Origin: ZC4RG29 sp032907565
GTDB taxonomy: Bacteria; Bacteroidota; Bacteroidia; Cytophagales; Cyclobacteriaceae
DNA: 38,671 nucleotides
Assembly: GCA_032907565.1 (NCBI GenBank)
Contig: JAJJPK010000199.1
Span: 1-38,671, forward strand
Direction of reading: 5' to 3'
Part shown: positions 24,901-31,849 of the stretch, piece after piece
Layout: the number at the start of each line of letters is the position of its first letter
Position numbering within the stretch: position 1 is the first letter of the stretch
Made by a program: the position numbers and the translations under genes
Notes under the pieces: generated by a model
Told to the model about the DNA's origin: nothing
What the model saw: only the letters and a program-made list of their open reading frames with translations
Databases searched by the model: none

Positions 24901-25402
24901 TGGCGTGCTGATCGGATTCTCGCTGTTCAAGATGGAGATATCCATAGTGATGTCAGGTGTAGGTGTTATGGCGCTGGCTGGTATCGTAGTTCGAAATGGC
25001 ATTCTGCTGGTGGAGTTTTCCGACCTGCTTATTGAACAAGGCGTTGAAGCGAAAGAGGCCGTCGCAGAAGCAGCCAAGACCCGGATGACACCGGTTATTC
25101 TTACGGCCATGGCGGCAACACTCGGATTGATCCCGCTCGCTGTCGGATTAAACATCGACTTTGTGAGGATGTTCACCGAGTTAAATCCTCACATCTTCTT
25201 CGGCGGCGACAACCAGGCATTCTGGGGACCGCTGTCTTGGACGATGATCTTCGGACTCATCTTCGGTACGTTCCTCACGCTCGTCGTGGTGCCCGTCATG
25301 TACCTGATGGTATACCGCCTCAAGCAACGCGTGTTCGCACGCCGCGATCGTGAGGTAGTTGTGACTTCAGGTGAAACGGGAGCCGCTCCGGCAGCGGGAT
25401 AG
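21989..25402 (+). CDS. RND efflux transporter permease subunit
   Basis: The 1137-residue inner membrane pump exchanges protons for substrate. The proton-relay pair D406-D407 lies in GIVVDDAIVVIEN of helix 4. In the equivalent helix-10 motif (AGIVVRNGILLVEF) R1002 stands where HAE-1 pumps such as AcrB have lysine. Two large periplasmic loops (about 45-340 and 600-900) contain the expected porter segments. The protein is about 90 residues longer than AcrB because of an insertion at roughly 505-550 with extra hydrophobic sequence between the halves. It is the last gene of tetR-OMF-MFP-RND and ends at a hairpin terminator. The substrate is unknown; drug, bile salt, lipid or metal export are all possible. 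Confidence 0.95.
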   Translation: MKDIEKEFKPTSWAVDNKVTIYVATVIICLAGILTYMRLPKENFPEVVFPQIYVATIYPGSAPADIENLITKEIEKEVKSINGVKKVTSNSVQDFSNVIIEFDPKITIEEAKQEVKDAVDRARQNLPTDLENDPEVMEIDISEVPIMNINLAGDYDLQTLKRYAEQMQDRIEGLPEIRRVDIIGALDREIQINVDLYRATLAGVSLDDITQAISSENVIISGGQLSVDGMKRSLSVNGEYTNADQIANTVVGSIMGGKVYLKDVAEVLDTFEEQESFARLNKKNVITLNVIKRSGENLINASDKISEIVDEFEAHILPAGLDITITNDQSDYTRMTLHDLINTIIIGFVLVTVILMFFMGATNAMFVALSVPISSFIAFLVFPTLDFTLNMMTLFSFLLALGIVVDDAIVVIENTHRVFANGKVPIRKAAKIAAGEVFLPVLSGTLVVLAPFVPLAFWPGVIGKFMYFLPVTLIVALLASLLVAYIINPVFAADFMKPHAPNRSRSKITRGFKTTAIVFGAIALIAYASGSFGIGNLAVFLYGLYCLHHFYLKGVIERFQTSFWPRVQASYKRVISWCLEGWRPAGIFAGVFALFIFSIVFTMIRQPPVVFFPNGDPNFIYTFIRMPIGTDQVVTDSVTRIVEDRVIQTLGDDNPLVESVISNVAIGASENPFDQGLQASPHLGKVTVAFVKFAERDGQSTRVYLDKIREAVQGIKGAEISVSQEQNGPPTGKPINIEISAEDFNILTTTADRVKRYLDSLQVPGVEELKSDFQSDKPEIVIRIDREKANREGISTGQIGRTLRTAIYGWEVSKFRDENDDYPIQLRVKEEQRNNINELMNIPITYRDMAMGGAVRQVPLSAIATVEYSNSYAGIRRIDQKRVITLSSNVLTDYNANAVVADIQKSLAGFSAPDGVEIRMTGEQEDQKETSDFLGIAFMAAFALIFMILVAQFNSTSKPLIILAEIVFSLIGVLIGFSLFKMEISIVMSGVGVMALAGIVVRNGILLVEFSDLLIEQGVEAKEAVAEAAKTRMTPVILTAMAATLGLIPLAVGLNIDFVRMFTELNPHIFFGGDNQAFWGPLSWTMIFGLIFGTFLTLVVVPVMYLMVYRLKQRVFARRDREVVVTSGETGAAPAAG

Positions 25403-25418
25403 GAGTTGCAGATGCAGA

Positions 25419-25466
25419 TGCAGGTGCAGTGGTGCGAGGCGCCGCTGCACCTGCAATTATTTTTTT
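25419..25466 (+). terminator. Intrinsic terminator of the efflux operon (GATGCA/GGTGCA repeat hairpin)
   Basis: Arm TGCAGGTGCAGTGG (25419-25432) pairs with CCGCTGCACCTGCA (25442-25455) with one G-T pair and a 9-base loop, then ATTATTTTTTT follows. It starts 16 bases after the RND stop and is preceded by a GCAGATGCAGATGCA run matching the terminator arm at 13766. Confidence 0.85.
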
Positions 25467-25469
25467 CAG

Positions 25470-25507
25470 TAGGCAGTTGACAGTAGTACGCAGTTTGCAG
25501 TACGCAG
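25470..25507. repeat. Period-7 GCAG repeat, second site
   Basis: Units TAGGCAG, TTGACAG, a 10-base unit TAGTACGCAG, TTTGCAG and TACGCAG follow the terminator T-tract directly. They are more degenerate than the array at 8571-8612 but clearly of the same family. Confidence 0.7.
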
Positions 25508-25556
25508 TGTATCTGTCCAAGCGTAGATTTCTTTACTCCAGATTACCAAAAGAAAA

Positions 25557-25666
25557 CTGATACCGGTTTTTTCTCGCAGAATCCTTCGAGTTCAGACAAC
25601 TTCAACACTTCAACACTAACCGTAAAGCGGCCACCGGCCTGCTTTACGGCAAACACTTCAACACAT
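25557..25666 (-). repeat. Dispersed palindromic element, copy 2
   Basis: On the minus strand this begins directly after the TGA of the Gfo/Idh gene with ATGTGTTGAAGTGTTTG and contains the same 30-base core (25620-25649) as copy 1, base for base. It differs by one extra T on each side of the core and by scattered substitutions further out, where the GAACTCGA and A-rich parts remain recognisable. Orientation and position after a stop codon are the same as for copy 1. Confidence 0.85.
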
Positions 25667-27025
25667 TCAAGGATGCTCCCACCCCTCCCTATACTCCCTG
25701 CGCAACAACGCTGTCGCCTCGGCATCACCTGTGACTTCCCGCTTGGCGGGATCATAAACGAGCGGTCGACCGAGTTGCATGGATAGGTTGGCGAGGATGC
25801 AACTCGCCGTGGAGATGTGGCCTTCTTCAACATCGGCGACGGGCCGGCGCTTCTCCTGGATCGCACCGAGGAAGTCGAGCATTTGCCTGCGGGTAGCGGG
25901 CGCAGCGTTGAGCTCTATGCCCTCCTCCGTCAGGTCCTCCGGGTATTTTTCCTTTTCAAACACTACGTCCTTGTGGATCTTCTTTCCATCGCGAGCCACA
26001 GGCACAAAATCGTATTGCATCGTGCTGCACGAAAGTGTTCCTTTTTCTCCGTAGAATTTATAAGCCCACGGATACTCAGGATCAGCTGGTGTTCCCCACG
26101 TGCGATGAGTCCAGACGCATGTAAGTTCATCGAATTCGAAGAGCGCCGTTTGCGTGTCTGATATGTTCGAGTCTCCCTCCTTCTGCACATAAATTCCGCC
26201 GGTAGAAGTGATGCGCTTAGGCCATCCGAGGCCTAGCGTCCAGCGCGCGGCATCGAGCATGTGCACGCACATATCCCCTACGATGCCGTTGCCGTACTCC
26301 ATGAACCGACGCCACCGCCTGTGCGGAAGGCCGGTAAACGGACGCATCGGCGCCGGGCCCGTCCAGTTTTCATAGTCGAAGAAATCGGGCACTTGCTCCT
26401 GGGGCGATTTGGTATTGCCGCGCATGTGGTAGTAACAGCAGAGCTCGACATGGGAGATCTTGCCGAGCAGCCCGGCCTCGACGATATTCTTTTTCGCGTC
26501 GATAAGGTGAGGCGTACTGCGCCGCTGTGTCCCGATCTGAACAACGCGACCGTGTTTCCGTGCAGCAGCCAGGATCGCCTCCCCTTCCATGACATCCACG
26601 CTAATGGGTTTCTGCAGGTACACGTGCGCACCAGCCCTGATCGAATCGATGGCTTGCAAGGCGTGCCAGTGGTCAGGCGAGCCGACGAGTACAATATCCG
26701 GTTTGGTTTCGGCCAGCATCTTCTTGTAGTCGCCAAAAACCGGTGGCCCCTTCTTAGACTTTTGACGTGTGGCTACGAGGTCGGCAGCGGCTTTGAGCAT
26801 GTTCGCGTCGACATCGCTTAGGCCGACGACTTCCACGGGCGAGACTTGTATGAGTCGAAATAAGTCGCTCTTCCCGTACCAGCCTGTGCCAATGAGGGCA
26901 ACACGATACGGCGTTTCAGGATAAATGATGTCGAGGCCGTACGCCCCGAAAGAGCTGAGCGCCAGCGAGGCAGCCGCCCCCTTGATGAAACGGCGCCGAT
27001 TGATGTTGAAGTCGTGGATAGCCAT
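25667..27025 (-). CDS. Tat-exported Gfo/Idh/MocA family oxidoreductase
   Basis: From ATG 27025 the protein has 452 residues: a twin-arginine signal (NINRRRFIKGAAASLALSS), an NAD(P)-binding Rossmann motif (VALIGTGWYGKSD), the family lysine in LQKPISVD, and a C-terminal alpha/beta domain with WTGPAPMRPFTG and a GDMCVHMLDAARWTLG segment. The frame runs upstream to 27115, but the Tat signal fixes the start. These periplasmic enzymes usually carry a tightly bound cofactor and oxidise or rearrange sugars. Its N-terminus closely matches that of the partial gene at 38563. A terminator lies between it and the DUF2911 gene upstream. Confidence 0.94.
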   Translation of the reverse strand: MAIHDFNINRRRFIKGAAASLALSSFGAYGLDIIYPETPYRVALIGTGWYGKSDLFRLIQVSPVEVVGLSDVDANMLKAAADLVATRQKSKKGPPVFGDYKKMLAETKPDIVLVGSPDHWHALQAIDSIRAGAHVYLQKPISVDVMEGEAILAAARKHGRVVQIGTQRRSTPHLIDAKKNIVEAGLLGKISHVELCCYYHMRGNTKSPQEQVPDFFDYENWTGPAPMRPFTGLPHRRWRRFMEYGNGIVGDMCVHMLDAARWTLGLGWPKRITSTGGIYVQKEGDSNISDTQTALFEFDELTCVWTHRTWGTPADPEYPWAYKFYGEKGTLSCSTMQYDFVPVARDGKKIHKDVVFEKEKYPEDLTEEGIELNAAPATRRQMLDFLGAIQEKRRPVADVEEGHISTASCILANLSMQLGRPLVYDPAKREVTGDAEATALLRREYREGWEHP

Positions 27026-27079
27026 GGTGTCGCTTTTCTTTTGAATTGCCAAAATGCGAAAATCTGCGGATAGAAAGCA

Positions 27080-27126
27080 ACGAAAAAACACAGGCGGCAT
27101 TCCGCTAATCAGCAAAATGCCGCCTG
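27080..27126 (-). terminator. Intrinsic terminator after the DUF2911 gene
   Basis: A perfect 11-base stem, CAGGCGGCATT (27091-27101) and AATGCCGCCTG (27116-27126), with a 14-base loop is followed on the minus strand by TGTTTTTTCG. It sits 24 bases beyond the DUF2911 stop and separates it from the Gfo/Idh gene. Confidence 0.85.
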
Positions 27127-27149
27127 GTATGCAAGTCGGTTGCGCTGTG

Positions 27150-27689
27150 CTACTTAATAGCGACAGGCACCTCGAGGTTCTCCCAATTCAGTGAGAAGCC
27201 GTTATTGTTGACGGTGTAAGTGAGCCGTTCATTCATGGTTGCCGATTTTTTCGGTTTCACTGCAACGGCAAGCACATCGTTCGCAGGGTCACGGTTGGCG
27301 TCTCCGCCGCGTTTGATACCCCACTGTCCGGTTTGCGAGTTAAAGATTATAGTCCATTCGTTCTCGCCGGGTGTAGCGAAGAGGCTGTATTCTCCTGCCG
27401 GCAACGGCTTCCCTTCCACTGTTATTTCTCTGTCCGTTTTGAATACGGTGGCTTCATTGGCACCAGCGCGCCAAACCTTACCGTAGGGAACGAGTTCACC
27501 CCATATCTTCCTCCCCTTTACAGCGGGGCTGCTATACTCGATGGTGATCGTGGCAGGGCCAACTTTCCCTGATGCGGTAGCCGGGGGACTTGGGCGGCTT
27601 GCTTTGTCGCCCTGGGCGAATGCCATAGTGCATCCGAGGATCAGGCCAAGCGTTAAGCCGGCAATTCTGTAAGTAGTGGTTGTTCTCAT
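27150..27689 (-). CDS. Exported DUF2911 protein
   Basis: From ATG 27689 the product has 179 residues with a Sec signal peptide ending in AFAQ, then the DUF2911 pattern: ITIEYSSPAVKGRKIWG, LVPYGKVWRAGANEATVF, PLPAGEYSLFATPG and WTIIFN. The domain is common in exported Bacteroidota proteins and of unknown function. In-frame starts further up (27716 and 27725) would only lengthen the signal peptide. It seems to be its own unit, closed by the terminator at 27080-27126. Confidence 0.9.
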   Translation of the reverse strand: MRTTTTYRIAGLTLGLILGCTMAFAQGDKASRPSPPATASGKVGPATITIEYSSPAVKGRKIWGELVPYGKVWRAGANEATVFKTDREITVEGKPLPAGEYSLFATPGENEWTIIFNSQTGQWGIKRGGDANRDPANDVLAVAVKPKKSATMNERLTYTVNNNGFSLNWENLEVPVAIK

Positions 27690-27836
27690 TGCAAGTGGGT
27701 TTAATTGTAGTTTCATTGAGATCAACTCAAATTAACGCCCCTTGAAACAACTTCATAGCAAAAAACGCGAAAGCAGGCCCACGCCGTTATGCACGGCAAC
27801 CAACGTGTAGAGCAAATTACCCAACCCAAAAAACTA

Positions 27837-28951
27837 TCAGTTTATATCCAGTTCCTGATGACTGGGCAACTTTGGGAAGGGTGCATGCGGCTCGCGTTGG
27901 TACCAGAATGCCACCGTAATGACATCCGATTTTTGCGGGAGATAGCCACCCTGACGCCACCCCAGGTCCTGGATGGTGACCTTCAGATCTCTGTCGAACC
28001 GGATCGGATCCTGGATATGCCAGCGGTACATTCCAAAGCGTTGTTGCGACCGGTACATGCCATCGGGGCGGATAACCTGATGCAATCCGGCATAAGCTGT
28101 GGAAAACTCCTGGTACTGTTTGGTTACCCGGTTCTCGAAATTGTATGAGCCGCAGAAATAATCTTCAGTGCCCGTTCACCTTCCCCCCACCAGCCATTAT
28201 TTCTGACTCCAACGCCCATATAGGTGCCGACGTAGTGTCCCTTACCTTTCACGCCATCGAGGATGGTATGTACGGAGGTTGTGTTTGGATTTGATCGGCG
28301 GTATTGCGCATGAAGATATGCTTCGTCTTCGCCAATTTCAGTAAGAGTATAAGTCACTTGGTAATACAGCCGCATTGGTTCTGCAGGGTTGATATTTTCC
28401 ATTGTGATCTTGCACTTCTTCCGGAACGGCATTTTCCAGTAACAGTTAAATGCGCTACCCGGATTGACTGTGACGGCCAGCGAGTTCAGGTGTGCGAACT
28501 CATTCCAGGCCATTCCGAAGAAAGCCCCCACAGGCACTTCGATGGAGGGCGTCGTTTCATCGTCCCAGTAGAAGCGGATGATCGACCATTGCCAGTTACC
28601 CGTCGGCGTCATCCAGATATGCTGAATTGCGCCGGGACCTTCCATCTCAGCGATGGTGAACGTCTCACCCGGATTGATAATGATGTAGGGATTCACTTTC
28701 CATCCTACTCCCAACTCGTCGGCCTCATTGGCCGCATTGGCCACATTGCGTTGTCCCTTTTGTTTGATAGGGTCGGCCATCCCGCCCCGGCCCTTTTCAC
28801 CGGTAAAGTTTTCCGGACTGATGGAGCGTGTTTTAGCATCTGACAATCGCGAGAGGCTGCCCATGTTCATGTCCAGGCCGTTGAATGCCGGCCTCTGTGC
28901 AAAGCCCGTCGCAGCACAGAGTATGAAACAGACGGTGAGTAGTTTGTTCAT
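27837..28951 (-). pseudogene. GH172 (DUF2961) glycoside hydrolase gene, broken by internal deletion and frameshift
   Basis: The first part (28951 to about 28175) encodes a Sec signal peptide and the family's N-terminal two thirds up to NNGWWGEGE. The frame then breaks. The next frame continues at once with TGTEDYFCGSYNFENRVTKQ and runs through LHQVIRPDGMYRSQQRF to the natural C-terminus at 27837. Between GEGE and TGTEDY the family normally has roughly 15 residues (IKFYxDGD...FPTICG), and these are missing here. The upstream frame ends in an unrelated 16-residue tail and stops at about 28124. The lesion is thus a deletion that is not a multiple of three, not one miscalled base. GH172 enzymes act on difructose- or arabinofuranose-type linkages; this copy should be inactive because the lost block adjoins the conserved TGTEDY region. 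Confidence 0.87.
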
Positions 28952-29091
28952 AGGTTCTAAAGTTTAGTGTGGATGCGAAGCCGGAATGGTTCGCTGCCAT
29001 CAATTTAGGTAATGTGACGGATAATCCAACCCGAACTGTAGGGTTGTGGGCGCCTGGTCGTTGGGAGTTTTGTCTTAGTGATGGCCGGGCA

Positions 29092-29874
29092 TCAAAGCAC
29101 CTCGCTGACGAGCATCCAGATGCCCATCGTCAGCGTCAGCCATCCCATCGATCGTTGCAGGGGCTGTGCGGGAACAATACGGTTGGTGAGGATTCCCACG
29201 CACACACCCAAGATCGACAGTGTGGTAATCGACAGGAGGAAAGTCCAGTTAATAGAATAGTTGAGAAGGTCTCCCAGAAATGCAAGCAGCGAATTGAGCG
29301 CGATAACGAACAGCGTCGTTCCTACAACATTATCAAACGGAATACGAGCAAAAGCTACTAAAGCGGGCAGGATGAGAAATCCTCCCCCAACGCCAAGCAA
29401 ACCTGCCAGCGCGCCTGTTATCATTCCGATCGGAATCAGAATGTAGGGATGCGTTGCCGGACGCGATGCGGGGCTCGCCTTCCCGTTGAGTATCATCTTT
29501 ACTGAGACAAGGATGATCACGCAGGCAAAGATGCCGAGCAGCAGGGCGCGTTTTGAAAGTGTGAAATATTCCGTCTGCAGGATGACGTCGGGAATGGAAG
29601 GCACAAGCCACTTACGAGTAGAGAAGGCCGCGAGTATCGACGGGATGGCGAATACCAGGCCCGCGCGTACGTCGACGAGTCGCTCTCTTTGCTTCAATAC
29701 CGTACCCACTATGCTGGTGGCGCCGACGATAAAGAGGGAATATGCAGACGCGATCACCACGTCGAGAGAAAAAAGATAGACCAATACAGGCAGGGAAAGC
29801 ACTGATCCCCCGCTACCGGTGATTCCCAGTAGTATCCCTGCTCCGATGAGTGCCAGGTAACCGGCTGTTTCCAT
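29092..29874 (-). CDS. TauE/SafE-family sulfite/anion exporter
   Basis: The 260-residue membrane protein has about eight hydrophobic segments and the two related half-motifs GITGSGGSVLSLPVLVYL (near 18-35) and AGLLGVGGGFLILPALVAF (near 157-175), the internal duplication typical of the family. It moves sulfite, sulfonates or other sulfur-containing anions across the inner membrane. A DsrE-like gene lies upstream on the same strand, separated by a hairpin. The exact substrate is unknown. Confidence 0.92.
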   Translation of the reverse strand: METAGYLALIGAGILLGITGSGGSVLSLPVLVYLFSLDVVIASAYSLFIVGATSIVGTVLKQRERLVDVRAGLVFAIPSILAAFSTRKWLVPSIPDVILQTEYFTLSKRALLLGIFACVIILVSVKMILNGKASPASRPATHPYILIPIGMITGALAGLLGVGGGFLILPALVAFARIPFDNVVGTTLFVIALNSLLAFLGDLLNYSINWTFLLSITTLSILGVCVGILTNRIVPAQPLQRSMGWLTLTMGIWMLVSEVL

Positions 29875-29940
29875 GTCTTGGTTTTATCTAACGTTCAAAA
29901 TAAAATCAGGCGTCATTAGAGGCAGTGTGAGTGTGAGAGT

Positions 29941-29984
29941 GAATAAAAGAAGGGAAGGGTCACCCTGGATTATGACCTCTTCCC
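29941..29984 (-). terminator. Terminator after the DsrE-like gene
   Basis: GGGAAG plus GGTCA (29952-29962) pairs with TGACC plus CTTCCC (29973-29984) with one bulged base and a 10-base loop. On the minus strand the stem is followed by TTCTTTTATTC. It ends the gene at 30008 and leaves a short promoter region for the TauE/SafE gene. Confidence 0.65.
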
Positions 29985-30007
29985 TGTTACGGATTTGGCT
30001 CAGTTGG

Positions 30008-30676
30008 TCAGCCTCCTGCGTAACAATAGCCAAAGCCATGTTCCTGTGCGCGGCCAACGGCCCACACACCGGAAGGCACGATCTGAATGTCCTTGAGGAC
30101 GCCCTTCACCCAATCCTGCCGGACTTCTTCGGGATCGAGTCCCGCCGCACGTGCAGCAAGCTGGCTGTAGACCTTCAACGCCATATTGCACACGCAGAAC
30201 ATGGCACCGCGCGCCTGCAGCGCCTGAATGCCCTGAATTTCCGGGAAGGGGAAATCACCTTCACGCGGTATATAATAGGGATTGCGCAGCGCCGGCTTCC
30301 CGGTGGTGTTGTCCTTGATATTGAACATCTCTCCGAACTTGTACTTCTCCCAAAGCCGGTCTTCCATGGCAAACGGTATTGCGTTGTGGCGCAGCACAAC
30401 CATCGCCGTCATGTCGTTGTCAGGCGTACCCGTGCTGTTGTTGGTGAGATAGTATACCCATGACCAGATTATGGGCATCCCCTCATGTGGCTCCGAAGCA
30501 TCATACACAATGCGGTGTTTTCCCTTTGCGCGGTGGAACCATTCATCGGCATCTTCGCTGGCGGCTATTGCCTTCGTGCCAAACGGCATGGAGAGGGTTG
30601 TAATGCCTGCCGCGGTTCCGGCCAGCACCTGGCCCAGAAATCTTCTTCTCGGATTGTCCATCATGGGTTCGTTCAT
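30008..30676 (-). CDS. Tat-exported DsrE-like protein
   Basis: The 222-residue product has a twin-arginine signal (PRRRFLGQVLAGTAAG, residues 9-24), then a core resembling the DsrE/DsrF sulfur-relay fold: HRIVYDASE at the start of the domain, AMVVLRHNAIPFAM, GAMFCVCNMAL with C161 and C163, and a C-terminal VPSGVWAVGRAQEHGFGYCY with C218. The last two motifs fit the DsrE family's usual cysteine and VPSGV-x-Q-x-G-x-Y elements. An exported DsrE-like protein could bind a persulfide or thiol outside the cytosol. The fold is inferred by eye from motifs and is moderately sure; the function is unknown. It is divergent from the AraC gene. Confidence 0.78.
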   Translation of the reverse strand: MNEPMMDNPRRRFLGQVLAGTAAGITTLSMPFGTKAIAASEDADEWFHRAKGKHRIVYDASEPHEGMPIIWSWVYYLTNNSTGTPDNDMTAMVVLRHNAIPFAMEDRLWEKYKFGEMFNIKDNTTGKPALRNPYYIPREGDFPFPEIQGIQALQARGAMFCVCNMALKVYSQLAARAAGLDPEEVRQDWVKGVLKDIQIVPSGVWAVGRAQEHGFGYCYAGG

Positions 30677-30809
30677 GGTTTAAAAGGTTGTTTGGTTCGA
30701 CATCACAGGAAGCATCCCTGCTTTCCGGGATACCCTCCTGCTCTTGATGCGGTATTTAACGGGCGGGTTTCGAAGACGGATGAAGGAGCCGTTTACTGTG
30801 GAGCCGAAA

Positions 30810-30834
30810 AAATTTGCTGATTGGTCAAATTTGC
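30810..30834 (+). promoter_or_regulatory. Direct repeat AAATTTGC, 17-bp period, upstream of the AraC gene
   Basis: AAATTTGC at 30810-30817 recurs at 30827-30834. AraC-family regulators bind directly repeated half-sites about one and a half to two helical turns apart, and the site lies about 90 bases before the araC-type start in the divergent spacer. Chance is possible because the motif is short and AT-rich. Confidence 0.3.
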
Positions 30835-30925
30835 GAAACCAAACAAAAACACATACGTAGAGTACAGGGTGTGCGCGAAAATCCATACCCTTGCCGTATC
30901 AAAGGCCACCAATCAGGCATAGCCA

Positions 30926-31801
30926 GTGATCAACTTTTACGAATACGTTACACAGGGCAACCTGTTTAGAAAGTTCGAAGTAAACGAGCTTTTGTTTGTT
31001 GAGTATAAATGTCTCATCCCCGATTCCAGGGTTGGATTCTGGACACACAACAATTACTTTGAGTTCGTGCTCGGGGGAAAAAAGAAATGGCTTGCCGGCG
31101 AGCGGGAGTTCACAGCCGAACCCGGCGACGCGCGTTTCGTAAAGCAGGGTGCTTACATCGCCGAACGGTATCACGACCACGACTACTGCGCGCTGCTGAT
31201 CTTTGTGCCGGACCAATTTATAAAGACGGTATTGAGTAAATATCCCGGCGGCATCCCTCAATCACCGAAAGCACCCTCATCCGGTGAGCCGATAATAACA
31301 GTGCATGTCGACGACTGCCTGTCGGCTTACTTCCATTCCGTGCTTACATATTTCAGAAAAGCGGCCACGCCTTCCCGCGAGCTGCTCACCGTGAAGTTCG
31401 AAGAACTTATACTGAATATCCTCTCCTCTCCGCAAAACCAGGAACTGGCTGATCACTTTGCGGCGATCTATTCCTGTGGAAAGATCCCAATACGATCCGT
31501 CATGGAACAGTTCTTCATGAGCAACATGAGCCTTGCCGAATACGCACGGCTGTGCGCTCGAAGTCTGTCGGCGTTTAAGGCTGAATTTCAGGAAGTCTAT
31601 GGGATGTCGCCCGGGAAATGGCTTATGGCGCGGAGGCTGGAGTTTGCGCGGCATCTTCTCGAGACAACGGAAGAGCCCATCAGCGACGTCACGCTTCGAA
31701 GTGGCTTTAAAAACACCTCCCATTTTGTCAGATTATTTAAGGAACGGTATGGCAAGCCGCCGCTGCAATACCGCCAACAGCGGGTGATGGTAGAAGGGTA
31801 G
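30926..31801 (+). CDS. AraC family transcriptional regulator
   Basis: The 291-residue protein starts at GTG 30926; no in-frame ATG lies near. The N-terminal half (about 20-120) looks like a cupin ligand-binding domain (THNNYFEFVLGGKKKW, EPGDARFVKQG), and the C-terminal 95 residues hold two helix-turn-helices (LAEYARLCARSLSAFKAEFQ, then ISDVTLRSGFKNTSHFVRLF) ending in KPPLQYR. It lies 48 bases before a Gfo/Idh gene and a heme-propeller gene in the same direction, which it probably activates in response to a sugar-like ligand. Confidence 0.93.
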   Translation: MINFYEYVTQGNLFRKFEVNELLFVEYKCLIPDSRVGFWTHNNYFEFVLGGKKKWLAGEREFTAEPGDARFVKQGAYIAERYHDHDYCALLIFVPDQFIKTVLSKYPGGIPQSPKAPSSGEPIITVHVDDCLSAYFHSVLTYFRKAATPSRELLTVKFEELILNILSSPQNQELADHFAAIYSCGKIPIRSVMEQFFMSNMSLAEYARLCARSLSAFKAEFQEVYGMSPGKWLMARRLEFARHLLETTEEPISDVTLRSGFKNTSHFVRLFKERYGKPPLQYRQQRVMVEG

Positions 31802-31849
31802 AGAGAAATGCAATAATTGAGTACATTGCTTCATAGTAAATGTCTCATC

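Noticed and set aside
27789..28148. A plus-strand frame of 119 codons over the GH172 3' end
   Set aside because: The minus strand here encodes the conserved C-terminal part of the GH172 family, so the plus frame is a shadow.
30008..30676. Tat-exported 222-residue protein as a gluconate 2-dehydrogenase subunit 3
   Set aside because: The Tat leader and size suggested it at first, but the GAMFCVCNMAL and VPSGV-x-Q-x-G motifs fit a DsrE-like fold better.
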